Shown: positions 1 through 10,818 of the stretch, in pieces
Numbering within the stretch: the first letter of the stretch is position 1
Layout of the letters: each line of letters starts with the position of its first letter
DNA from: Perkinsus olseni
Lineage: Eukaryota > Perkinsozoa > Perkinsida
Direction of reading: 5' to 3'
Length of the DNA: 63,848 nucleotides
NCBI GenBank assembly: GCA_013115125.1
Contig: JABANN010000132.1
Span: 1-63,848 of the forward strand
Position numbers and translations under genes: made by a program
The notes under the pieces: model-generated
The model's database searches: none
Told to the model about the DNA's origin: nothing
The model's input: only the letters and a program-made list of their open reading frames with translations

Positions 1-678
1 ATACGGCAGACAGAGCCACACAGAGAGACAGAACCGCACACAATACAATTGCTTTAGTATCGTTCTCTCACAGCCGTGACCAGTAGTCGCCAATACTTCC
101 CCAGGCCCCAAAACGGCTCTGCCAAACACGACATACTTGAGCACCCCGATATCGTGGCCATAGCCAAGGCCCACAACAAGTCTCCCGCTCAGGTGAAGTG
201 CCGCTCTGTAATTTACAGAGCGATTTACAGACTGTAAATCGTTTTGATTTGCCTTCCGGTGTGCGGACTCTACTCGTATGTCGCATAACGCCACGATGAA
301 TTCTGACGTATTTCAGGTCGTTGAGAGGTGGAACATACAGAGAGGTGTCACAGTCATCCCGAAGAGCACAAAGCCTGCTCGCGTGATCGAGAACTCCCAA
401 GTCTTCGACTTCGAGCTCAGTGATGCTGAGATGGTAAGTTAGCATGTCGGGACATGGCAGTCGTAGCGGCGCCCTCCGACTCGGACCCTCCTCTCCCGAG
501 CTGGCTCACGATTACCGCTCGAGTGACCCACTGTTTACCTCTCGCTTTTCAGGAACGTATCAAGGACATTGCCCGCGACCCCAAGAATCGTCATCGCACC
601 TTCAACCCTCCTTTCCGCCCCAACGGAGTTCGTGTCTTCGAGCACGTTCAGGCCGCCGAGGATGCCTATGAATTTTAG
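1..678 (+). CDS. Aldo/keto reductase copy 1, 3' part only
   Basis: This is the C-terminal part of a NADPH-dependent aldo/keto reductase whose 5' exons lie left of the window. Three exons are visible: about 105-192, 317-433 and 553-678, with GT-AG introns of 124 and 119 nt. They encode the family's C-terminal signature, a segment ending HNKSPAQ, then [11 protein letters not shown] (the cofactor 2'-phosphate binding strand), then a long C-terminal loop. The exon borders match those of the two copies downstream. The acceptor before 105 is inferred from that match. The reaction is reduction of an aldehyde or ketone; the substrate cannot be told from sequence. Confidence 0.8.
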
Positions 679-1177
679 ACCTACTCGCGGTCGCATGTCT
701 CAGATGTTCCGTGGACGAATTCCCTTTTTCATTACTATTTGTGACAGACACTATTTTTGTCCAAGTCGGTAGTGCCCTTGCGAATAAGCCGTGCGTTGCA
801 TAGAGTATTCGATCTCACTCTCCATGTCTGCCAGAGTTGAGGGCTAAGTGTGGTATCCATAGTAGTACGGCCCGCCAATGTGCGTTGCTCTACTATTAGC
901 TATGCGCTCTACTCTCTTGCACCATAGTGACGAGTACACCCTATGTAACTGCTCTTCAGAGAACACTATTCACAATCAGTACTATCCAGCTATTCGACTA
1001 TGACTCCAACTACTTCTTCAACTGCTTATTATTGCGATAAGTCACCGGCCCCCTAACTTCATTCGACTAACCCGCTCAACGATCATGAACTGTTTTCCTT
1101 CGTCATCTTGCCGTCTCCATCGGCAGCATGCCATGAATCGTAGGCAACCACCTCGATTATTAAGTACCCTCATGCAT

Positions 1178-1202
1178 CGTAACAGTCGTATGCGTACAGC
1201 AT
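1178..1202 (+). repeat. 25-bp segment repeated at 4152-4176
   Basis: The 25 bases are identical at 1178-1202 and 4152-4176. In both places a near match (GTGGTGATCGA versus GTGGGGATCGA) follows about 10 nt later. Each lies 3' of an aldo/keto reductase, so it is probably 3' flank carried along by the tandem gene duplication. Confidence 0.7.
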
Positions 1203-1702
1203 ATTGTGTAGTGGTGATCGAGTCATTCATGGCTCAGGCTCACCTTTCCCCACGGACAATGAGCTTCGCTCGTTTCCAATCAGTGGCGGCCTAGTGTTGA
1301 CAGTAAGCTGACATCGTATCGGGGTGTTCAATCATTAATTGGGGTTGAAGGTAGCACGCTGAGAGTCCCGTAGTCACTGGCTGCGAGACTTACGGGTTTT
1401 TTACCATCCTTAACCTCCCCGAAGTACTGCCTGGTCACCAGACACACCAGACCCTGGTACAAGACTTATCCGCTTCGGTGTATGGCTGCTTCATAGTCCT
1501 TCATGTACAGCTTTTACCAGCTGCACGGGTCGATGAGTTTTGTGTGGGCCCTGCGTAGCTGAGCAGGATTTGTGTCGATAATGGACGCTGAGTCATAGTC
1601 CGCATGCTTCAGCTTGAGCTACCGATGGTGCATACATGTGGCATCGCAAAGAGGAATCCTATCTCTCTCTTGTTTCATCAGTTGATCGAGTGGGAACGAG
1701 TT

Positions 1703-1746
1703 ACGAAGGCATCGTCAGACGATGCCTTCGTAGACGATGATCGTCT
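1703..1746. repeat. Two adjacent perfect palindromes
   Basis: 1703-1731 is a 14-bp perfect inverted repeat around one central base. 1732-1746 is a second one, 7 bp around one base. Both are built on the word ACGAT/ATCGT. They could form a cruciform or bind a dimeric factor. No mobile-element ends are visible. Confidence 0.7.
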
Positions 1747-2232
1747 AGGTTCCACATGAATCCGAACACGAGGCAGCTAGGCCGCGACACTATCTTCATC
1801 TCTCGTCGATCGCGCAAAAAACATGAGAGTTGAGTGATAGATCACTTAAGCCTAGCAGAAGACAGCAACACAATATCCTAGCGTGAGGAGCGACAGCCGA
1901 CACGACAGCATTGAGACATGCCTGACGTACAATATTGTCGACGCTACATGCCTGGCAATTCCTCACTGCCCTGTATCCCAGGCTGGTGTTAACAGGACGC
2001 CTGCTAGCTCCTATGAGGAATAGCGTAAGCGTGCATGTCCGCCCAGTCTAGCGTGGAACGCGGCAGCCACTACGGCATCTTCTGAATTCGCTTGTTCACG
2101 GTGGGGCGGCTCTTTGCGATCGATCGTTAGCCGCGTGGCTATCCATCAACATCTAGTGCCTATGGATGTTGTGATAGGTCTTCAGGTAACGCCAAGATTT
2201 CCACCGTCACCCACAGGGGTAAATCCTACGGG

Positions 2233-2270
2233 GAACCACTTTAGCCATGACGAACCACTTTAGACATGAC
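2233..2270 (+). repeat. 19-bp tandem repeat, two units
   Basis: Units 2233-2251 and 2252-2270 match at 18 of 19 positions (GAACCACTTTAG followed by CCATGAC or ACATGAC). It lies about 240 bp upstream of the start of aldo/keto reductase copy 2. Confidence 0.75.
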
Positions 2271-2508
2271 GATCGTTGTCCTCTTCTCTCAATCTCCACC
2301 ATGTGAACTGTGTTTGTGTGATGCCAAGGATGTTGGCATCATGTGCAGAGTATCCGCATCCTACGGACTGTAGGGCTTTGCGTACGCGTGCGTAGCTTTT
2401 TCCCATCGGGGCGACGCCTAATAAGACTGTTTCTAGCTGACGTGCTTCTAACTACCTTCCGTTTCAGTAGTTCACCGCTCACCATTACTCTCGGTCTTCT
2501 CGTCTGTC

Positions 2509-4006
2509 ATGTCAAGTCCAAAGCAGGTAAGATTCGGACTTGAGAATCTCTTTTCTATCTTTTGGGCTGCAGAGTAGGCGGTAGATTGTTTCCGCTAATA
2601 TATATGTGTTTCGAATATTGCCGGATCTCAGGTGCCCAGCGTGACCCTCAACAACGGGATGAAGATGCCTCTTATCGGCTTGGGTACTTACCTCACTCCC
2701 GATGACGTAGCTCCCACCGCCGTTGTGGCCGGTATCAAGGCGGGTTATCGCTACATTGACACCGCCTTCATGTGAGAGGATGTGGAGCTAGTCTTTTCTG
2801 GATTGCATGTTGTTTCTCAGTTACCAGAACCACCGCGGCGTCGGCGAGGGCATCAACAAGGCGATCAAGGAGGGTATCGTCACTCGAGAGGAGCTCTTCG
2901 TCACCACCAAGTTGTGGTTGGTCTACTATCGTCCTGACCTCGTCCGACCTGCTGTGGAGCAGTACCTCAAGGAACTAAAACTCGACTTTGTTGACCAGAT
3001 CTTGATGCACTGGCCTTGTCCACTCGAGAAGCACGACCCTGCCTAAGAGTGAGTTGTCGTATTATAAGCTTTGTAGACAGCGGTTCATTGGTCTTTTCGG
3101 TGGTTCTAGTGAGGCATTCAACTTTTCAGTCCCAACTGGAAATGGCCCAAGAATGACAAGGGCGAGTTCGACGCCATGCCTGGTGTGAAGCTGATCGATA
3201 CTTGGAGGGAGTTGGAGAAGTGCGTTGATGATGGATTGGTGAGCAGCTGCAACGCTGCATTCTTCATCCTCACAGTGTCATGCCAGGTCCGATCTATCGG
3301 TGTGAGTAACTTCGATACCAACGAGATTGATGAGATCCTCGCCATGTGCCGCATCAAGCCTGTAGTGGATCAGATCGAGGTAGTTGGTCATCATCAGTAG
3401 GTGGGGGTTATAACCCCTTCAGGTACATCCTTACTTCCCCCAATGGCGTATGCTGGATTACTGCAAAAAGCATGATATCCACGTTGTGGCCTACGCCCCT
3501 CTTGGAAGCCCTGGCAACATGTGAGTGTTCGTCCTAAGCATCCAGGAGGTCTCGCGACGCGGTCGTTCTAGGCCGGATGATGGTTCCACCAAATACAATA
3601 TCCTCAAGCATCCTGATATCATCGCTGTCGCGAAGGCCCACAACAAGTCCCCGGCCCAGGTGATCGCGCACAGACGGTCTCAATTTTCATATTTGCCCCT
3701 TTGTTGTAGGTTTGCATAAGGTGGAATATACAACGCGGGCTCACGGTGATTCCCAAGAGCACCAAACCTGAACGTGTCATCGAGAACTTCCAGGTCTTTG
3801 ACTTTGAACTCACCTCTGATGAAATGGTAAGTTGATCTGAGCCTCGCGAAGCTTATTGTTTTGACTGGCTCCTTCCTCAGGAGCGCATTACTAACATCGC
3901 CCGTTCACCAGAAAACCGTCATCGCACTTTCGACTGTGCATTCCGACCAAATGGTGAACGTGCATTCGACCATGTTAAGGCGATTGAGAAGGCTTATGTC
4001 TTCTGA
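2509..4006 (+). CDS. Aldo/keto reductase copy 2, with an in-frame TAA
   Basis: Nine exons: 2509-2526, 2632-2771, 2821-3048, 3130-3238, 3287-3379, 3423-3520, 3572-3659, 3710-3826, 3881-4006. They encode about 338 residues, the usual family length. The catalytic tetrad is present: Asp in YIDTAF, Tyr in IYQNH, Lys in VTTKLW, His in LMHWP. No signal peptide, so probably cytosolic. Exons 2 to 8 have exactly the lengths of those in copy 3. One defect: exon 3 carries an in-frame TAA at 3044-3046, two bases before the donor, where copy 3 has a sense codon. I found no splice choice that avoids it. It is either a recent pseudogene or a sequence error. Confidence 0.8.
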
Positions 4007-4736
4007 AGGTTGCATTTACTAGCAACCTATCGAAGTGGCCATCACGTTCAACGATAACAGGTTATCCCCGGCTACCTTTCCGTATTTACCAGTCGTGTGC
4101 CACAGACTGTGGGCAACTGTTTCGACTATTAACGGGATATCTCTCGTGCTGCGTAACAGTCGTATGCGTACAGCATCTCGGGGAGTGGGGATCGAACGAC
4201 TTCTACTAATTTCTCATTATTAGTTGCCTCGCGTTACCAGTGCACAGACAGTAGCGGTGTGGAAAGCTTCCACCAGTGTCACGTTTCTCTTGCCATTGAC
4301 ATCCCAGGTAGAGTTACTCCACGTGTTCCTGATGGTGTTGGATCAATTGGAACCGTTGGGATAGTGTAATTGTCCTTTCGCGAAGAGTTTTGCCTAGTTC
4401 CGCGGCTCTCCCTGCTCAAAATAGCGACTCTCATGGGCCTTACCGGAAGTTCCTCTAACAGTTCCGACGCTCTCGTCCTCTGTGAACTCGCCTGATCCTC
4501 CAGTTCTTGGTGGGGCTCTCTGTCAGGATGGAAGGGAGGCGTTTACGATCCTTCTCAAGAGAGTAAATGCGCGGTTCCGTCACAATCAGCTGCACGCATG
4601 CCCACATCGTCACTGTGCGGACTCCGAGCTTTAAGAGTGTCAGATCTTCTCAACCGGCTGCCTCCTTGTGTTGCATCTTTCGCGAGCGAGGGTTCCGTAC
4701 TCGATACAACTGCTAGCCTCAACCTTGTTGAATATC
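4007..4736. other. Intergenic, no gene seen
   Basis: About 730 bp between aldo/keto reductase copies 2 and 3. It contains the second copy (4152-4176) of the 25-bp segment found at 1178. No coding exon or RNA gene was recognised. Confidence 0.5.
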
Positions 4737-6628
4737 ATGATCATTCCCGCCTTCGTGTGTGCAGTGGGCTGTGCTGTGGCTTCAACCTTCGAACAGGTAG
4801 TGCCGCTGATAGAACTCGCAAAGATGGTGGATGAAGGTGCGAAGTTGTTGCCCTCTGTCAGAGCTCATCTATCATCCTCAATAACGGGGTGAAGATGCCT
4901 GTGGTCGGCCTTGGTACCTTCATGGCCCCTGATGATGAGGTGGCCGAGGCGGTCTATGCTGCCATCGAGGCTGGCTACAGGCACATCGACACTGCCTTCG
5001 CGTAAGTAGGATGGTTTCGCTGTCGTAATGCCTCTCCGGATACCGAATTCGTTATGTTACTGGTCCTCTGCCTTACCGGGCCCATAATCCTCCCGCTCCA
5101 GATCAGTGGTCATCCAAACTGAATGATCTGGTTGCGGGCGTCATTGATAAGGGGTTGCACGTCGGGCGTCTGTTGTGCGCAAATCCCTGATACACGATCC
5201 TTGATGGCCTGATGAATCGGAGCTGTGCTCGGGCACCAGTGACCCGATTTGTCTCAGTACCTGGTCGATATGATCTAGCCAGGTACCACAATCATCGCGG
5301 CGTAGGTGAAGCGCTGAAGCGAGCGATCGACAAAGGTCTCGTTGAGCGGAAGGACATCTTCCTCGTCACTAAGTTGTGGATGACGCAGTTCCGCCCCGAT
5401 CTGGTTCGACCTGCAGTGGAACAAATGTTGGCAGAGCTCGAGGTTGACTACATCGATCAAATGCTGCTGCACTGGCCTGTGCCATTCGAGCATCGTGATC
5501 CAAAGGATGAGTAGTTTGGTGAGGGCAGGAATCATCTCACAGCCGAAGCGTGCCGTCGCTCGGACGGATGAGAGCCCGGCGTTTCGAAACTCTCTCGTTG
5601 TAGTCCCGACTGGCAAATGCCCAAAACACCGGAGGGCCACATCGCCGCCGATATGAGTATAAACATAATCGACACGTGGAGGGAGCTTGAGAAGTTGTAC
5701 GATGAGGGGAAGGTGGGTTTCTTCTACTATAACGAAGACAAGGGAAATCCGCCTTTAGCTTTCGTGCTCCCCGAGTCTGGCTTCCACTCCGTCGCGTCAT
5801 TGCCGTTTCTGTGAAGATCAGGAGTCTTGGCATCAGCAACTTCGAACAGAATGAGATAGATGAACTCTTGAAGGAGGCAAGGATCAAGCCTGTCGTCAAC
5901 CAGGTTGAGGTAACGCGGCTGTGCCTGCCGCCTTCGAGAGCCATCTTGACTCTAGGTTCATCCACTGTGGCCGCAGGAACGCCTCATCAAGTTCTGCAAG
6001 CAGCGCGGTATAGAGGTCGTTGCATACGCTCCACTTGGGAACCCGGCCTTCCAGTAGAGATCGTTGACCTCATAACTGCGCCCAATATCTAGCGAAGAGA
6101 GCTGGCACCGGACCCTCAATGCCTCTCAGGCCGCATGGTGACGGGCCCAAGCCGAACATTCTCACAGTCCCCGCGGTAGTGGAGATCGGTAAGCGCCACG
6201 GCAAAACGCCGGCACAGGTGAGTGGGTCTCTGTCGCCTTTCCGGGTTGGCTCCCGGAACTGATATGGAACAGTACTTCTGGTGCCGCCGCGCTAGCCACG
6301 CTCGAGACTGGTGATTCAGGTTGCTATCCGCTGGGCCATGCAGCGCGGCACGATTGTTATCCCGAAGAGCATCAAGCCTCATCGTGTGGTCGAGAATTTC
6401 AACGTCTTTGATTTTGATCTCAGTCCACAGGAGATGGTGAGGACTCTCAACGCTCATAGCGCTTGAGTAGGATCCTCGAGTCTTCAGGAACAAATCGACG
6501 AGATTGGGCGAGATCCGAGGCACCGTATTCGTGTGTTCAACCCGCCTATGCGCCCCAACGGCGTGCCGGTCTTCTCTGAAAGTGACGCCCACTTCGATGC
6601 TGCTGAGCTAGATGATGCTGAACTGTAA
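4737..6628 (+). CDS. Aldo/keto reductase copy 3, with signal peptide
   Basis: Nine exons join in frame: 4737-4796, 4862-5001, 5283-5510, 5604-5712, 5817-5909, 5956-6053, 6130-6217, 6320-6436, 6488-6628 (357 residues). The tetrad Asp, Tyr (AYHNH), Lys (VTKLW) and His (LLHWP) is intact, as is the motif [10 protein letters not shown]. The first exon differs from copy 2: it encodes [16 protein letters not shown], a convincing signal peptide, so this paralogue should enter the secretory pathway. The C-terminus is also longer and acidic ([10 protein letters not shown]). The other exons keep the lengths of copy 2, which dates the duplication after these introns were in place. Confidence 0.88.
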
Positions 6629-7382
6629 TCATCGAAGCTGCTGATTCCTACCCGATATACTTGTGGCCATGTGTCTCCATTGTTCGGACCCGTCGACTCT
6701 TCGCCATAGACGATACGGGTGTGGTAGTGTTTTTTCAACGTGAAACTGTGGTGGTGTTGTTAAGTCAGCCGATTGGCCACGCTCGATCTTGGCAACGGAT
6801 AGATTCTGAATCTGATAAAGCGCTCGTGCCCTTTCGTTTATCATTGAATCAAGCGAACGCTTTCTTGTGTGGAGGGAACCTGTTATCCTGCGGGGCGAGC
6901 AGGATTCAGCAAGCTTCTATTTGAAGACACGGCAAGAAGCTCAAAACCGTCACTTTGTGTGTGTTACGGAATCGCACGATTCCAACGTCGCCACAACGAT
7001 CCAATACGTACGATAATCTCCACATAGAAGATACCGTACATCCACCAGCACACTGCGCACAAGTGCCTCTAACGTCCAACACTATAGTTCGCGAGTGGGC
7101 CAGTGTCAGGGCTCCAGCCATGCTGAACAATCAGTGTTATAGGGGATGCTGGCAAAGCCTAATGCCTCACAAGAACGCAGGGCTCCGCAAGCAAGTGCTG
7201 AGGGGGTTCAGCACTGTGATGAGGCCTGTCAGTTAGCTGAGGTCTACCAGGACCTGGCAATGTGTATGCGTCCGCATGCACGCATCTTCGCTAGATGTGC
7301 GGAGCTCGCTGAGCGTTCGTCCTGCAGAGCATGATCCACGATGGGATTCACAGTGAACATCATATTTTGGTTCAAATCCTCG
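6629..7382. other. Intergenic, no gene seen
   Basis: About 750 bp between the reductase cluster and the first secreted-family gene. Only short overlapping open frames without family resemblance are present. Confidence 0.5.
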
Positions 7383-8159
7383 ATGAGATGCATCAACATT
7401 CCGTTCATCATCGCGGCGTTTGTCGTCGCTGAAATGGTTGACTATGGCTTCGCTGACGAGGGCTTTCTGGACTTATCTGCTGGCCCCTCCCACTTCTCCT
7501 TCCCTCCGAACTGCTCAAAGACTGCCAAGCCGAAGGACAAGCCCTTCTGTGCAACAGGAGAAGTTGATCTCGGACTGAAGTGGTTGGTCAATATCGATAT
7601 CTACCTCTTTGATGCGTTCGACCCCAGCAAGACTGTCCTGTTCGGTTTCAACGCCACAATCAATGAAGGCATTCCTGAAGCCTTGGAGGTTAGAACAGGT
7701 GGTTGTGCAGCCCCTGTCGTGGACGACTTGATACCGAAGTTTCTGCCGCACTTTTATGGAATGGTTGTTACCGTATGTACATCAGGAGGTGGCCCGGGCA
7801 AATATGACCCGAAAACCCAAAGCTTCTCGGCCCCGTTCAACATCTCTGGCGACTCGGCACTGTATATCAATGGGATGAGGAGCCGATTCGTGTTTCCTTT
7901 CAACGGTGATGGAGACTCGTGGGTAAAGCCTCATTTTGATGTGGGCCTCACCGCGCCAATAACATTCAGCGCTGGAGGTCCCAAGGTTCTCGAAATCTCC
8001 CTGAGCTACATTAATACCATCGCTACAGTAAACGGCTCCGTCTTGACTTGGCACTTGTTCAACGGTATGAGCTTTGACATTCACTCCGACATCACTGGTC
8101 ACCACTATCACAATAGGACATTTGCGAACGAGACTATTCAACTACAGCCTCCACAGTGA
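7383..8159 (+). CDS. Secreted protein, tandem family member 1
   Basis: Single-exon gene, 258 residues from the ATG at 7383. An ATG at 7341 is also in frame, but the later one puts a hydrophobic segment (IPFIIAAFVVAEMV) at the N-terminus as in member 3. The mature part starts near AGPSHFSFPPNCS and has conserved cysteines, a DLGLKWLVNID block, a GGPGKYDPKT block, several NxS/T sites and a C-terminal LTWHLFNGMSFD block. I recognise no domain. Members at 9596 and 14187 share this plan. It is probably a lineage-specific secreted or surface protein. Confidence 0.8.
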   Translation: MRCINIPFIIAAFVVAEMVDYGFADEGFLDLSAGPSHFSFPPNCSKTAKPKDKPFCATGEVDLGLKWLVNIDIYLFDAFDPSKTVLFGFNATINEGIPEALEVRTGGCAAPVVDDLIPKFLPHFYGMVVTVCTSGGGPGKYDPKTQSFSAPFNISGDSALYINGMRSRFVFPFNGDGDSWVKPHFDVGLTAPITFSAGGPKVLEISLSYINTIATVNGSVLTWHLFNGMSFDIHSDITGHHYHNRTFANETIQLQPPQ

Positions 8160-9595
8160 TTCTTCGGTCCATCAACTATACCTCTGCCGCTTCGTTGGTA
8201 ACCACATGGCCTCGTTACGCAGCTGCAGATGACCGTCGTCTCAGCTGCTGCGAACGCGCTCCGTACTGATTCTCCTAAAGCCAGTCACGCTTCTTGACAT
8301 CTTCCATTCGAAGTAGTGAGCACTGTTGAGATGAACTATTATCAGTCGCCTAGGTCTCATTTCAACCGCCTCTCTTTTGATCTCAACGAAACCTTCTCAT
8401 TTTCAAGTCATACTTATGAGTTGTCTGCCTCACTACAAAACCATCTTTGTACAAGTGCGGCCGTAGTGTTGCCAGTTGAGCTGGAGCTACCTTAGGAACT
8501 CACCGTTCATGGAGACCTCCGAACCACACGACAAGATTTTCCCGCAGCTGGGCAGGTTTCTGCCGCAAAATCGGCTTGTGAGTGGAACTAGGACTCGTAA
8601 CGTGGAACGAAGCTCTTTTAGGGACCATCACGAGCTGTTTTCGAATGAAGTTCGCCGCAGCTGTGATGGCAATGCCTTCAAGGCATCCCGTTGGTCCTCG
8701 CCGAATGTGTCGCCCTTGTCGAGGACTCTGAGCTCGATTGTTCTAACCTTCAAGAGCTAGTCTTTCGTTGAGACACTGATGAATCTTTTAGAGTGGCCAC
8801 TGTAACTGACTGCAAGTCGACTTTCTGAGCTGAGAGCTGTGCGGGCTTTGATCGTTGCGTCAGCGGCGCTATGTGCATCTAATTGGATATGTATTGCGTC
8901 TTCGAACTACTGGAATGAGGTAATCGACTGGAGACTTTCTGACCGACTACAAACACACGCAACGACCGGTATATGGTCGTGAAGGGAGGCTCTACCGAGT
9001 CCACGTGATTTCGAAGAGTTCGTTTTCGTTTTCCCCAGGGTTCTGCGAGAAGGCTGAATTGACCTCCTCAGCCCAACTGGCTCGAAATATCCTGCTGAAT
9101 GATGCATCACCAATGGGGCGCCGCGTACTGTTGTATTGTGCGCGGATGTCTCCCGGAGCCGACTTGTGCGCAGATCGTGACTTGTCTGGGCCCTAACCCT
9201 ATGGACTCCAATGGAGCCACTCCACAGTATGGAGGGCTGGCTGTAGAGCTTGTTCAACCATTGCATAGCTTTGTGAGTCCACAGGTTAACTCCACAGAGT
9301 GCTGAGTGGCGGGAGTAATGTGAAAGGCACGGAGCGGGGGGTTTTCTGCAATTACCACTCCACGCCCTCACAAAACAGAATACGCCCCATAGCAACACAC
9401 GTGCGCACGGGCGACTTTTTCCTCTGCCTCGTTAAGATCCTCGGGTTTGACATCTCAATGTTCGATACCTCGAGGATGGCGGGATTTTTCGTGTAACTTC
9501 TTTCTTAGCAGCATCTTCTGGGCGAATGACGCACTTGAGGAAGCAGGTTGCCAGGATTCATAGTCTATTGGTGATAGTCTTGAACTTTGTCCACC
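8160..9595. other. Intergenic, no gene seen
   Basis: About 1.4 kb between secreted-family members 1 and 2. Open frames on both strands overlap and none shows domain resemblance or a splice-supported extension. Confidence 0.45.
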
Positions 9596-10360
9596 ATGAA
9601 AGTGATTCACCTCGAGGTAGCCATGATGGTGCTCGTAGCATGCGGGACTATTGATGGAGGCCTCGTTGAAGATGTTCCACAACGCGTATCGACTGGCCCT
9701 TCCCACTTCTCTTACCCTCCTAACTGCTCAGAGATCGCTAAACCGAAAGACCAGGTCTACTGTGTAACCGGCGAACTGGATCTCGGCCTGAAGTGGTTGG
9801 TCAATATCGATATGTTCCTCTTTGATGTGTTTAACCCTATCAAGACTGCCCTGTTCGGCATCAACGCCACAATCAATAAGGGCATCCCGGAAGCACTAGA
9901 GGTTCGAACTGCTGGTTGCGCAACTCCCGTTCTGTCTGAAGCCTTCAAATTTCTCAAGATAAACCAGGGCGTGACAGTGTGTACATCCCAAGGTGGCCCG
10001 GGAAAGTGTGACTCCGGAACCAAGAGCTGCGTGGCTCCGTTCAACGTCTCCGGCTATTTTGGCTTATACAACGACAGATCCCTCTGGTTGAAGTGGCCCT
10101 TCACCTACAAGGCTTACGCTTGGGTCAAACCTCATTTCGATATGGGCATCAACGCTACCTATACAATCACTGGCGGGGATCCTGATATCATCCAATTTTC
10201 ACTAAGCTTCATCGACACCATCCGCTCAGTGAACGGCTCCGTCTTGACGTGGCATATCCACAACGGAGGGAGCTTCGACACGTACATGACCCGTTACGGC
10301 CATAGCTACCACAATTGGACGATCGTTGACAAGACCATTCAGCTGCAGCCTTCTAAGTGA
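9596..10360 (+). CDS. Secreted protein, tandem family member 2
   Basis: Single exon, 254 residues. The ATG at 9596 gives the signal peptide MKVIHLEVAMMVLVACGTID. The mature part aligns end to end with members 1 and 3: GPSHFSYPPNCSEIAKPKD near the start, ELDLGLKWLVNIDMFLFD, GGPGKCDSGTKSC, and a C-terminal LTWHIHNGGSFD block. It has extra cysteines in the middle that member 1 lacks. The function is unknown. The absence of introns contrasts with most other genes in the window. Confidence 0.8.
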   Translation: MKVIHLEVAMMVLVACGTIDGGLVEDVPQRVSTGPSHFSYPPNCSEIAKPKDQVYCVTGELDLGLKWLVNIDMFLFDVFNPIKTALFGINATINKGIPEALEVRTAGCATPVLSEAFKFLKINQGVTVCTSQGGPGKCDSGTKSCVAPFNVSGYFGLYNDRSLWLKWPFTYKAYAWVKPHFDMGINATYTITGGDPDIIQFSLSFIDTIRSVNGSVLTWHIHNGGSFDTYMTRYGHSYHNWTIVDKTIQLQPSK

Positions 10361-10818
10361 CTTGTCATTTTTATGGATGCCCACAAGGACATCTGCGCCC
10401 GGCGTGGCGGCATCGGCTAATATGTAGTAGCGTCTATGTCGCCTGATGGAGGCTTCTTCCGGCATGAACAATTTTTGGTCGGGCAGAGAGTCATTTAGCC
10501 AGCAGCTTATTTCTGCAGTATTCAAGTCGTTACAACCTCTTTAGTATTTTCCAATTCCCGTCGATCAGTAACCACCGTGATTCTAGCAGCGCGGCTGTTG
10601 CGTGGAATAAGTATCTTTGCCTAACAAACACGTCCTCGCTGAACAAAGATTGAGAACGATATGGCAACTCTCAGGCTACTCCCTCGTCCACGGTCACATG
10701 ACTGCAAAGTTCTGTTTCAGAGTCAATCCCTGAGGTAAGATTTGAAGATGCGGTACTCGGGTATCGAACAACTCAACTCGCCCCGCTTTTGTTAATTCAT
10801 GAAACATGTATGAAGATA
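10361..10818. other. Convergent intergenic gap
   Basis: About 460 bp between the stop of secreted member 2 (+) and the stop of the actin-related gene (-). It should hold the 3' ends of both transcripts. No poly(A) signal or RNA gene was recognised. Confidence 0.4.

Larger units (their letters stand above)
679..2508. other. Intergenic, no gene seen
   Basis: About 1.8 kb between aldo/keto reductase copies 1 and 2. No open frame looks coding. It holds a pair of perfect palindromes (1703-1746), a 19-bp direct repeat (2233-2270) and a 25-bp segment (1178-1202) that recurs downstream of copy 2. Confidence 0.6.
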
